The notes under the pieces were generated by a model. It made no database searches. It had not been told where the DNA came from and worked only from the letters and a program-made list of their open reading frames with translations. 64,000 nucleotides of DNA from an uncultured Paracoccaceae bacterium (GTDB taxonomy: Bacteria > Pseudomonadota > Alphaproteobacteria > Rhodobacterales > Rhodobacteraceae): contig CANLVP010000001.1 in NCBI GenBank assembly GCA_947494675.1, forward strand, positions 124,001 through 188,000, in the 5' to 3' direction. Shown here piece by piece: positions 53,323-61,692 of the stretch (position 1 is its first letter; every line of letters begins with the position of its first letter). Position numbers and translations under genes: made by a program.

Positions 53323-53763
53323 CTACCTGCGGGCGCGCTCGCAGATTTTCGCGTTGGGGTCGAGGCGGACAAACTCTTGCGCGGTGATCTTGTGGATTTC
53401 GGTATGGGGGATGTGCTGCCATTCCGCGAGGTATTTGCGTTTGATCCCGCCGCGCATGTAGCGGGCCATTTGCTGGTTGCCAATCGGCCCCACGTTTACG
53501 TTCGATCCGTGAAAGCCGATCATCGTATTTGGGCCAAGACAAGCATTGGGTAGCGAGATGAAAATCACACAGGCCGAATTGCAGTAATTGCGGATTTCCA
53601 CACGGCCACCCCAGGCGGCCAGCATGGCGCGGTCAGCTTCGGCGCTGATCAACTGTCCCCCGCCATCGCGGCGGATGACATAAGGTTCCTCCGTCGGCGG
53701 CGGACGGCGGTCCGTGCAGGCCCCCAAAGAACATGCCAGTGCGAGCCAAGCAAACATCCGCAT
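53323..53763 (-). CDS. Lipoprotein of the COG3904 (ClpP-like periplasmic) group
   Basis: 146 residues. Signal ends in a lipobox (LACSLGAC). The core NYCNSACVIFISLPNACLGP and NTMIGFHGSNVNVGPI resembles the predicted periplasmic COG3904 proteins, which share a ClpP/crotonase-like fold; the SAC serine and the FHG histidine would be the candidate catalytic pair. HIPHTEIHKITAQEFVRL ends the domain. Its 3' side borders the hairpin array. Confidence 0.75.
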   Translation of the reverse strand: MRMFAWLALACSLGACTDRRPPPTEEPYVIRRDGGGQLISAEADRAMLAAWGGRVEIRNYCNSACVIFISLPNACLGPNTMIGFHGSNVNVGPIGNQQMARYMRGGIKRKYLAEWQHIPHTEIHKITAQEFVRLDPNAKICERARR

Positions 53764-55364
53764 TACACCCTTTCCATATTTGCGCGGGCCAAAGTCCCGC
53801 GATACCTGACGATCAGCTGCCCCGTAAGCGGCGCGTAAAGAGCGACATCAAACCGGAGCTTGCCATCTTGCGCAGTCTCCACCGCTTCGCTCCGCGGCAA
53901 CAGCCATTTGGGCATTGGAATACCAAGGAAATGGCCGCGGCTCACGGGGAAATGCAGCCCATCAGCGGCAACATGCAAGTCGAGCGTGAATGTCATCGGG
54001 CCAAAGGATTCCGTCATGCCGTCTTGTGTTTGGCGCAGGGTCGAGTGGAACACCTGCCCGCCAAAATCGCGCTGCCAATGCTCGCCCGTCGGTGTTGGTG
54101 TTTTTATAACGGTCAGCGGGACATCGGTGCCTGCCTTTGGGAAACGCACCGTGGTTGCAATCAACCGGGGGAGGATGCCACGGCCCCTTTCAACGCTTGC
54201 CTGCCCAGTGAGGCGGCGAGGCGCATGGGTTTGGTGGCTATCTTGCACGGGCTGTGGCAGCGCATCGAACGCCTCGCCCAGAACGCGGGCAAAGAGCGGT
54301 TTGGGTTGGGTTGTTTCCGTCTCAATCGTCGCTGCGAGGTCGGAGAGTGCGTTTTCGACCGCCTCCAAGGGCATTTCGGCCAAAGCCGGACGGGCACCCG
54401 GCGCGATGGCCGATGGATCACGCAAGAGGCATCGAGCGGCGATGCCGGGGACAAAGGGCCCCTCGCCCTGCCTCACCAAAAGCCGCCAATCGTGTCGCGT
54501 GCCATCGGACATGACCACACGCACAGACATGCCGCCGACATCGGTGCCAAAGGGGGCTAGCAGTCTTGCGGCGTGATAGATCAGGGGCGTTGGCATGGGG
54601 AAAGTCAGGTGGTGGCGCATCCATGACAGAACCGCCAGCCCACGGTTCATCACAGCCAGTTCCAACCCGGCGTGAAAGGTGACGGTGCGGGCCCCAAAGA
54701 ATGCGGGGAACAGGGTCTGGTCGGGCACGCCAATTGCATAGCCAGAGCGGCGAACGCACTGCCCCAGATCAAAGCTTCGGCGTTGCGACCATGATCGGAG
54801 CGTCGTTCTTTCGCCATCGATCTGGTGGTACATGTCGCGCCCTGCTTGGTGCAGGATACTGTCCACCACCGCGCGGCCACGTGGTGCGCGGTTGCCGGGC
54901 AGGATCGCGGTGTGGATCGCATCGATCTCGCCTCCGGCAGCGAGCCCCGCAACGACAACAGACGAGAGCGCAGGCACGGACGAGACACCGGACAGCGCGA
55001 AAACGCCTGCCTCTTTCGCTACGGCATCAAGCGCGCTGATACCTGAACAGAACGCCGCGTCGTCGGCCAGATCAAGGTAGTTGATGCTACGCGCGATGCA
55101 AGCGCGCGGTAGGGCGTAGAGGTCTTTGCCATAGGCGTGAAACGGGCCTGCGGCATCGATGACCACATCCGGGGCTTGTGCCCAGAGCGGGGCCAAATCG
55201 CCCGCGCGGTCCAGCACCAAAGGAGTTGCGCAGATGTCTTGCGCATGCGCGTCCAACGGTGCTGCGCTGCGGCCCGCGATGACGACGTCATGGCCGTCCC
55301 GCAGCAGCATCTGTGCAAGGCGCGACCCAAAGACGCCTGCGCCGCCGATGACGACGATCTTCAT
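53763..55364 (-). CDS. SDR/saccharopine dehydrogenase-like protein with DUF4166
   Basis: 533 residues. The N-terminal Rossmann part has VVIGGAGVFGSRLAQMLLRD and HDVVIAGRSAAPLDAHAQDI, then VVIDAAGPFHAYGKDLYALP. From about residue 370 the sequence (LPRLIATTVRFPKAGTDVPL, ERDFGGQVFHST-like WQRDFGGQVFHSTLRQTQDG) is a DUF4166 domain. Paired with the DCC protein gene upstream (four-base overlap), a common pairing. Redox substrate unknown. Confidence 0.87.
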   Translation of the reverse strand: MKIVVIGGAGVFGSRLAQMLLRDGHDVVIAGRSAAPLDAHAQDICATPLVLDRAGDLAPLWAQAPDVVIDAAGPFHAYGKDLYALPRACIARSINYLDLADDAAFCSGISALDAVAKEAGVFALSGVSSVPALSSVVVAGLAAGGEIDAIHTAILPGNRAPRGRAVVDSILHQAGRDMYHQIDGERTTLRSWSQRRSFDLGQCVRRSGYAIGVPDQTLFPAFFGARTVTFHAGLELAVMNRGLAVLSWMRHHLTFPMPTPLIYHAARLLAPFGTDVGGMSVRVVMSDGTRHDWRLLVRQGEGPFVPGIAARCLLRDPSAIAPGARPALAEMPLEAVENALSDLAATIETETTQPKPLFARVLGEAFDALPQPVQDSHQTHAPRRLTGQASVERGRGILPRLIATTVRFPKAGTDVPLTVIKTPTPTGEHWQRDFGGQVFHSTLRQTQDGMTESFGPMTFTLDLHVAADGLHFPVSRGHFLGIPMPKWLLPRSEAVETAQDGKLRFDVALYAPLTGQLIVRYRGTLARANMERV

Positions 55365-55780
55365 CCGATGAGACGCGCACGCAGGGCAGGATCGGGGAGC
55401 GCGCAGACGTCGCCGCGCCCAAACATGGCATAGCGGTTGCGGGCGATGCGCAGGTAAAGCCAGCCGCGCAAACGCGCCGGGACCAGACGCAAGAGCGACA
55501 AGATACGGCCAAAGCCGCCAGAGCGTTCGCCGACGCGGATCATCGCCTCAAAATCGCGCCAGACCTTGCCGTCTTCGATGAAAAGCCAGGTGGCCGGGTC
55601 ATGCGGATCAAGGTCATTTTCGCGCAAAAGTTGCTGGCCCATCTCGGTCTGGATCGGGCAAATGCGGATGTCGCCGCTGCGGTCCAGACGGTGGATCATA
55701 CGGGCACCAAAGCTGCAAAGTGCGCAGGTGCCATCCATCACGGCAATTGGGGCTTGGGGGTGCATGTCGTGTCCCTTCAT
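55361..55780 (-). CDS. DCC-family thiol-disulfide oxidoreductase (DUF393)
   Basis: 139 residues. The DxxCxxC motif is MDGTCALCSFGARMIHRLDR near residue 17, typical of the DCC1/YuxK group of thioredoxin-like proteins. LFIEDGKVWRDFEAMIRVGE follows. Possible starts at ATG 55780 or ATG 55765. It begins three bases after the reverse-transcriptase stop, so all three genes may be on one transcript. Confidence 0.88.
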   Translation of the reverse strand: MKGHDMHPQAPIAVMDGTCALCSFGARMIHRLDRSGDIRICPIQTEMGQQLLRENDLDPHDPATWLFIEDGKVWRDFEAMIRVGERSGGFGRILSLLRLVPARLRGWLYLRIARNRYAMFGRGDVCALPDPALRARLIG

Positions 55781-55783
55781 CCC

Positions 55784-57103
55784 CTATTTATGCCCTTTGT
55801 CAGCGGCTTCAATGCGGCGTTGCAGCGCATTGTCCAAAAGACGATCCAGCTTTGCGCCGCGTGCGGGGTTCACCGCACGGGTCCAGCCGATTTGCCCTGA
55901 CAGACGCGCGCAAAAGACCGGATCGCGCAGGCGTGGATCGGCGGGATCGCCGCAGGCATGGATCACCGCCTTGAGCTGATCAAACCCTTGCCGAGAGGTG
56001 TTCAGATGTTGGTTGACGGTGATGTCGGTGACGCTTTGCCGTGTGTGGGCGGGCATGACGCGGGTTTTGGCGGTGTTCAGCGCAAATCCAGCGTCCTGCA
56101 CGATGGCGGGCACGGCACTTAGGATCGAGCCGCGGGTTTTTGCGTCACCCGAAAAGGTCAGGTCATCGGCGTAGCGGGTGTAGCGCGCGCCGAGCGATCG
56201 GGCGAGGCCTGCAAGCCGGATATCCAGCCCGAAGGTCAGGATATTGGCCAGCATTGGCGAGGTCGGCGCGCCTTGGGGTAAATGTGCGGCCCGCAGGTGA
56301 TCGCGTGCTTCGAGCGGCAGCCGCTCCAAGATGCGCGGCGGGGTGATTGTGGTGCAAAGCCCGGCCAACATCCGGGCGACAGAGGCCGGATATCCCAAGC
56401 TGCGAAACAGGCCAAAGACCCGGCCCCAACCCAGACGCGCAAAGTAATCGGCAAGGTCAAAGCAGATCACCATCTCTTCGCCCGCGTGACGCTGGGCGGC
56501 ATCCAGACAAGACCGTCCGGCGACAAAACCATAGGCGGCATCGTGAACGGGAACCGGGGCCAAAACGCCATCCAGCAGCTTGCGTTGCAGCGCCTTGAGC
56601 CGGGGCTTTGGCGCCTCGATCAGGCGGACCCCGCCGCGCCGTTTCGGCACCACCCTTGCGTGATAGTGATTGACCGCCATGTCGCCGTGGCGTTCGTGGC
56701 GGCCTTCTGGATCGGCGAAGTAATCGAGTTGTTGTGGTTCGATCATGAGCCATGCAGCCAGGTCCTGTGGCGTGATCAGGCCGGGCACATCGCATCCCGC
56801 GAAAGCCGCAATTGGGGCCATTTGCGGTTGCGACAAATCGGGGATGGGCCAGACGTTATGTTTGGTGCAATGCGCGACCACCTTATGAAAGCCCGGCGTG
56901 GCGGTCAGGGCGGCAGCGACGACTCGGGCTTGCGGGGCATAGGCACTGGGCAGTGCGGCGATCAGGTCGTCCGCGATGCCTTTTGCCAGCCGTTGGAGCG
57001 GAAGCGGAAGACGCTTTTCCAGCACCCCGGTGAGGGTGTCGACATCCCAACGCCCGGCCGTCAGCGACACCGCGAGGTTGTAGGCCAACGCCTTAGGTTT
57101 CAT
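55784..57103 (-). CDS. Retron-like reverse transcriptase
   Basis: 439 residues. An N-terminal extension (residues 1-~105) of unknown role precedes the RT core. RT motifs: HYHARVVPKRRGGVRLIEAP (146-165), CFDLADYF (Asp216), HLPQGAPTSPMLAN (274-287), YTRYADDLTFSG (308-319, Asp313 and Asp314). The retron NAxxH motif appears as AAQRH (202-206) and VTG as VTD (358-360). The stretch VPVHDAAYGFVAGRS and the rest resemble myxobacterial retron RTs. The catalytic aspartates are intact. A 261-nt hairpin-rich region precedes it; no known retron effector follows. Confidence 0.88.
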   Translation of the reverse strand: MKPKALAYNLAVSLTAGRWDVDTLTGVLEKRLPLPLQRLAKGIADDLIAALPSAYAPQARVVAAALTATPGFHKVVAHCTKHNVWPIPDLSQPQMAPIAAFAGCDVPGLITPQDLAAWLMIEPQQLDYFADPEGRHERHGDMAVNHYHARVVPKRRGGVRLIEAPKPRLKALQRKLLDGVLAPVPVHDAAYGFVAGRSCLDAAQRHAGEEMVICFDLADYFARLGWGRVFGLFRSLGYPASVARMLAGLCTTITPPRILERLPLEARDHLRAAHLPQGAPTSPMLANILTFGLDIRLAGLARSLGARYTRYADDLTFSGDAKTRGSILSAVPAIVQDAGFALNTAKTRVMPAHTRQSVTDITVNQHLNTSRQGFDQLKAVIHACGDPADPRLRDPVFCARLSGQIGWTRAVNPARGAKLDRLLDNALQRRIEAADKGHK

Positions 57104-57364
57104 CTGCGATCAGGTGGTGCAACGCGCGGTTCCTGCCAATCGTGTCCTGCCACACCGGCCTTGGGTGCAACCCAGCGACGGTGAGGCCGTGTAGTCACAA
57201 GTCAGTTCGTCAGACGGGGATACCCCGCCCCATCGGGTGCAAGCACCCAACATCCAGAAACCGCCGTTGCCTGCCAAAGATGGCAAGGGGTCGGCGGTTT
57301 GGCAAGCGGACGGATGAAGGATGGGAAACTTGGGCAGCGCGCGATCCAAATTGAACCGGTTGTC
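57104..57364 (-). ncRNA. Candidate retron non-coding RNA (msr-msd) region
   Basis: 261 nt between the kinase stop and RT start, without a gene. Hairpins: 57258-57300 (perfect 9-base arms AAACCGCCG / CGGCGGTTT with an inner TGCCA / TGGCA stem), 57235-57248 (GGGTGC / GCACCC), 57215-57227 (CGGGG / CCCCG), 57162-57174 (TGGGT / ACCCA). This is what a retron template RNA upstream of its RT looks like. The a1/a2 closing repeats and branching G were not identified. Confidence 0.5.
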
Positions 57365-59461
57365 TTAGGCGTCTTTCTGACCCGCTAGGACGCTATTCAC
57401 GGCCTCCAATAACGTATGATTGCGCACGGGCTTGGTCAGCAGCAGGTCGGACTCCGTCAGTCCCGCCTCTTGGGTTTCAGAGCCAAAGCTGTAGCCGGAC
57501 ACAAAGATCACAGGCAGATCAGGCGTGGTTTTCTTGAATTCCCGTGCCAGTTCAGGGCCTTGCATGGGACCGGGGATCGCGATGTCGCTGATCAACAGAT
57601 CAATATGCGGGGCCTTGTTAAACACATCCAGCGCCATGTCGGTCGAGCTTGCGACGAGCACGCGGTGGCCCTCTTGCCGCAGCACGCGCTGCAAAAGGTT
57701 AGAGACAAGATCGTTGTCCTCGATCAACATGATGCAGGTTTGTCTGTCGGTCTCTGCGCGGGTCTCTGTGGTGCTGGCTTGCAGTGCGTCGGTCTGACCA
57801 GCCGAGACTGCGACGGCCGGAAAATATAGCTTAATGGTGGTGCCAACACCCACCTGCGACGCGATGCGCAGATAGCCGCCCGATTGGGTCATGAAACCTT
57901 CGATCATCGACAGGCCAAGTCCCGAATTCTGGCCAATGCCTTTGGTGGTAAAAAACGGGTCGGCGATCTTGTCCAGGATGTCCTCTGGGATGCCTGTCCC
58001 GGTATCTTCGACCGACAGCAGGACGTAGGTGCCTGCCTGCATGCCACCATCGTTGTCCGCTTCTGTCACGACGGTTGTTGCGGTCTTGATCAGGATCTCG
58101 CCTGCGTGCGGCATGGCGTCCCGTGCGTTCAGGATCAGGTTGAGGATCGCACTTTCCGTGGTGCTGGGGTCGGCGGTGACCAGCCAATCAGAATTGTCAA
58201 AGTCCGCCCGCAGCGTGATACGCGCGGGCAAAGTGCGCGAAATCAGACCTTCCATCCGGCGCACCACGGTGTTGAGGTCAATGTTTTCAGGCTTCAGCGG
58301 CGCCTGGCTGGCATAGTTCAGCATGGACCGGGTCAAGCCAGTGCCCTGTTCAACCGCGCGGATCGCATTTGCCATCAAAGACCGCGCGTCTGGGTCGATG
58401 GCTTTGTCCTGTAACAGTTCAAGATTGCCCAACATGATGCTAAGCAAATTGTTGAAGTCATGCGCAACGCCACCAGTCATTTTACCAATGGATTCAAGTC
58501 GTTGTGACCGCGAAAGCTGTCGTTCGAGGTTTTCTTTGGCGGCTTGGTTTTTGATCTGCTCTGTCTGATCAGTCACACTCGCGCGCGCCAGACGGCGGTT
58601 GGCATCAGGGAAACGGGTCAGCGTGACTTTGCATGGGATTTGCTCACCCGCAGCGTTTTGATGAACCCAATCAAAGGTCGGCGCGCCACCGTTGATCGCC
58701 TCTTCGATATAGGACGATGCCGCTTCGACAGAGGTTCGCCCGTCAGGTTGGAACTCTGGGCTGACGTCGGCGGGGCCAAGCTTGTTCAAGAGCTCTTCGC
58801 GTGAGAACCCATAAAGCTGCTGAATGGAGGGGTTCGCGTCCTCGACGAACAACCCTGTGTCAAAATCCACGATTGTGATTCCGTCCCGGGCGCTTTCAAT
58901 CAACGACCTATAGCGCTCCTCAGCCTGAGCAAGCTCTGCGGCAGCGGCGGTTTGCGCTTGGAGCAATCTGCGTAGCTCTTCAAACTGTGCTTCGGCTTCG
59001 GCCTGGGCCGCAGAAAGCTCTCGCTGCGCTTCAACCAGATCATGGATATAAAAGCCAAAGCCCGCCGTCCCACCGTCTTTCAGTTTGTATTTGAAAACCC
59101 GAATGTCGCCGCTGACAGAATAATTGCGCGTGATTGGGTTGCCGGCCCCTTGCTGCTGCTGCGTCAAGCGTCGCGCGAGCTCCTCTCGCTGTTTATCAGG
59201 TGCGCCGGATTTCGCGATTTCATAGCTCGAGAGCTGTTGGTAGCTCAGTTTGCCGGCAACCGCGTCGTCGCGGTGGTTGGCAAAAGCATCAGGGTGGTTG
59301 TCTTCGTATTCCTGGTTCCAGGCCACCAAGATGTCGTCTTTGTCGTAGACCGAAAACGGCACCGGGCTTCTTTCCACAACGTCTTTGAGCAACCCCCATT
59401 CTTCAAACATCCGATCAAACAGGATTGGGTCGTTCAACACGTCTTCTTTGGTGACTGGCAT
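57365..59461 (-). CDS. Hybrid sensor histidine kinase/response regulator
   Basis: About 698 residues from ATG 59461. Order: PAS (PFSVYDKDDILVAWNQEYED), coiled coil, second PAS (DGITIVDFDTGLFVEDANPS), HisKA with IGKMTGGVAHDFNNLLSIML (phospho-His in AHDFNN), HATPase with LNLILNARDAMP and VEDTGTGIP, and a C-terminal receiver (LLISDIAIPGPMQGPELA, phospho-Asp in SDIAIP; LTKP). No membrane segment, so cytosolic sensing. An in-frame TTG and ATGs lie further upstream (59524, 59518). The retron-like locus lies just downstream. Confidence 0.9.
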   Translation of the reverse strand: MPVTKEDVLNDPILFDRMFEEWGLLKDVVERSPVPFSVYDKDDILVAWNQEYEDNHPDAFANHRDDAVAGKLSYQQLSSYEIAKSGAPDKQREELARRLTQQQQGAGNPITRNYSVSGDIRVFKYKLKDGGTAGFGFYIHDLVEAQRELSAAQAEAEAQFEELRRLLQAQTAAAAELAQAEERYRSLIESARDGITIVDFDTGLFVEDANPSIQQLYGFSREELLNKLGPADVSPEFQPDGRTSVEAASSYIEEAINGGAPTFDWVHQNAAGEQIPCKVTLTRFPDANRRLARASVTDQTEQIKNQAAKENLERQLSRSQRLESIGKMTGGVAHDFNNLLSIMLGNLELLQDKAIDPDARSLMANAIRAVEQGTGLTRSMLNYASQAPLKPENIDLNTVVRRMEGLISRTLPARITLRADFDNSDWLVTADPSTTESAILNLILNARDAMPHAGEILIKTATTVVTEADNDGGMQAGTYVLLSVEDTGTGIPEDILDKIADPFFTTKGIGQNSGLGLSMIEGFMTQSGGYLRIASQVGVGTTIKLYFPAVAVSAGQTDALQASTTETRAETDRQTCIMLIEDNDLVSNLLQRVLRQEGHRVLVASSTDMALDVFNKAPHIDLLISDIAIPGPMQGPELAREFKKTTPDLPVIFVSGYSFGSETQEAGLTESDLLLTKPVRNHTLLEAVNSVLAGQKDA

Positions 59462-59635
59462 GAACCCGTCTGCCCCCGAAAATACTGAATGAACAATGGC
59501 TAACACGGACATCTGCATGATCAAAGACGCGATGCGCGGGGCGTTCTATCAGGTTGGAAACTGCACCACAGGGATTGCCCACAAAAAAGGTCGGGTGCGC
59601 GCGGCACCCGACCCGGTTTGTCGTCTGGAGGCGGC

Positions 59636-61534
59636 TTAGGCGGCCATGTCCCAGGCGTTGGCGAATTTCGACAGCACCTTGCCGACGTCCGCCTCGCTCG
59701 CCTCGCCTGCGATATGGGCGACGAGGCCGCGCTTTTTGTCCTCTGACACGCTCTGGACTTGTGCGGCGACACCGGCCTTGTCCAAGGCTTCGTTAAAGAT
59801 GCGGGTGATAGCGGATTTGCGCAGGTCGGGCTTAAAGACCTTACCGACCGCCGTTTTGGGCAGTTCGTCCATGATCTCAAGGTGCTTGGGGTGGGCCGCG
59901 CGTTCGTGGATGTGTTCTTTGGCGTAGTCCATCAACTCTGCCTCGGTTACTGTCGCGCCATCGACGAGTTCTACAAAGGCGCAAGGAATTTCGCCTGCGT
60001 GCATATCCGGTTGGCCGATGGCCCCGGCAAAGGCCACGGCGGGGTGCCCGGCCAGCGCCTCTTCGATTTCGGCGGGGTCAATGTTGTGACCGCCACGGAT
60101 GATCAGGTCTTTGGCGCGACCCGTGATCCACAGGTAGCCATCCTCATCAATGCGACCCAGATCGCCGGTGCGCAGATATTGGCGGTTGGCGTTCAGGGGG
60201 CTGTCTTCACCTGGGTAGAACAGGTCCTTGTTCTTGGCGGCCTCGGTATAGGTTTTGCCGTCGTAGACGCCGGGGGAGCTGACGCAAATCTCACCAATGT
60301 CGTTGGCGGCGGAATCGGTTTGGGTGGCGACATCGACGATGCGCACGTCCGTATAGGGGAACGGAATGCCGATGGAGCCGACCTTCTTTTCGCCGTCGGG
60401 TGGGTTGATCGAGACAAGGCACGTGGCCTCTGTCAGGCCGTAGCCTTCGCAGATGTTGACGCCTGCGGCCTCTTCAAAGCGACGATAGAGCTCTAGCGGC
60501 AGCGGCGCTGAGCCACAAAACGCCAGTTTCAGCGAAGAAATATCGGCGTTGACCGGGCGCTGCATCAACGCGGACATGGCGGTGGGCACGGTGATCATGA
60601 AGGTCACGCGGTGCCGCTCGATGAGCTTCCAGAAGTTATCAAACACGCCGTCGCCACGGTAGCCTTGCGGCGTCGGGAACACGATCTGTGCGCCAGAGCC
60701 GAGCGAGGCCCCCAGCGACACGATGGCCGCAAAGACGTGGAACATCGGCAGCGGGCAAATCTGCACGTCTTCTTCGGTAAAGAGCAGCCGCGCACCAAGC
60801 CAAGCGTTGTAGACAATGCCCGAATAACGGTGCTGCGCCACCTTGGGCATGCCGGTTGTGCCACCGGTATGGAAATAGGCCGCGACGCGGTCCATGCCGC
60901 TGTCGTCAAAGGCCAGAGACTTTGGCTGCTTCTCCATTTCCGCGCGGAAATTGAGCACTTGCGCGGAATGGGTGACCGGGTTCTTGGGGCGGATCAACGG
61001 CACGATCAGCTTTTTGATGCCGGTCAGATAGCGGTGCAGATCAACCTCGAGGATCGTCGTGACATTGGGGGCGAGCTTCACCGCTTCCGCCGCCTTTTGA
61101 GCAAGATCGGTCTTGGGGAAAGCGCGCAGCGTCACGAGCACCTTGGCGTTGGTTTCGCGCAGGATCGCGCCGATCTGTTCAGGCTCAAGCAGCGGGTTGA
61201 TCGGGTTCACAATGCCCGCAATTTGGCCGCCCAAGTAGGTCAGCACCGCCTCATTGGCGTTGGGCAACATATAGGCGACCACATCGTTTTCGCCGACGCC
61301 CAGCTTGCGGAACATATTGGCGGCCTGCGTGGCCTGATCGCGCAGCTCATTCCACGTCAGGGTTTCGCACGGGTCAGTGGGACCGGACTGCAACTGGAAT
61401 GACAACGCCTTGCGCGGGCCATGGGCATCGGCCGTGCGGCTGAGCAATTCGAAAGTCGTTTTGGGCAGATCACGGGCGTCCCACGCGCTTTCAGCCTCGA
61501 TTGCATTGCGATCAGCCATATTGGCGTAAGTCAT
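59636..61534 (-). CDS. Acyl-CoA synthetase (AMP-dependent ligase)
   Basis: 632-residue adenylate-forming enzyme that activates a carboxylic acid to acyl-CoA. Motifs: AYFHTGGTTGMPKVAQHRY (P-loop), FCGSAPLPLELYRRFEEAAG, GYGLTEATCLVSINPPDG, YLRTGDLGRIDEDGYLWITG and RAKDLIIRGGHNIDPAEIEE. The last conserved lysine lies in PKTAVGKVFKPDLRK. Chain-length or aromatic specificity unclear. It is separated from the ABC exporter gene by 158 bp. Confidence 0.93.
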   Translation of the reverse strand: MTYANMADRNAIEAESAWDARDLPKTTFELLSRTADAHGPRKALSFQLQSGPTDPCETLTWNELRDQATQAANMFRKLGVGENDVVAYMLPNANEAVLTYLGGQIAGIVNPINPLLEPEQIGAILRETNAKVLVTLRAFPKTDLAQKAAEAVKLAPNVTTILEVDLHRYLTGIKKLIVPLIRPKNPVTHSAQVLNFRAEMEKQPKSLAFDDSGMDRVAAYFHTGGTTGMPKVAQHRYSGIVYNAWLGARLLFTEEDVQICPLPMFHVFAAIVSLGASLGSGAQIVFPTPQGYRGDGVFDNFWKLIERHRVTFMITVPTAMSALMQRPVNADISSLKLAFCGSAPLPLELYRRFEEAAGVNICEGYGLTEATCLVSINPPDGEKKVGSIGIPFPYTDVRIVDVATQTDSAANDIGEICVSSPGVYDGKTYTEAAKNKDLFYPGEDSPLNANRQYLRTGDLGRIDEDGYLWITGRAKDLIIRGGHNIDPAEIEEALAGHPAVAFAGAIGQPDMHAGEIPCAFVELVDGATVTEAELMDYAKEHIHERAAHPKHLEIMDELPKTAVGKVFKPDLRKSAITRIFNEALDKAGVAAQVQSVSEDKKRGLVAHIAGEASEADVGKVLSKFANAWDMAA

Positions 61535-61692
61535 GCGGATCCTCCCAGATCAATGATGCAGCGCGGCGTTTTACGCCGTCGTTTGGAACACGATGGAAAG
61601 AAAGTGCGGCGCGCGCAAGTCTGACGCAACGAAAATGGCGGATCGGGCCGCTGTTGACGGTGTTGCAGTGGGCAAATGCTGCCCCTGCCCGG

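Noticed and set aside
57110-57349. 79-codon minus-strand frame upstream of the RT
   Set aside because: No family match, poor composition and it overlaps stable hairpins; a structured RNA fits better.
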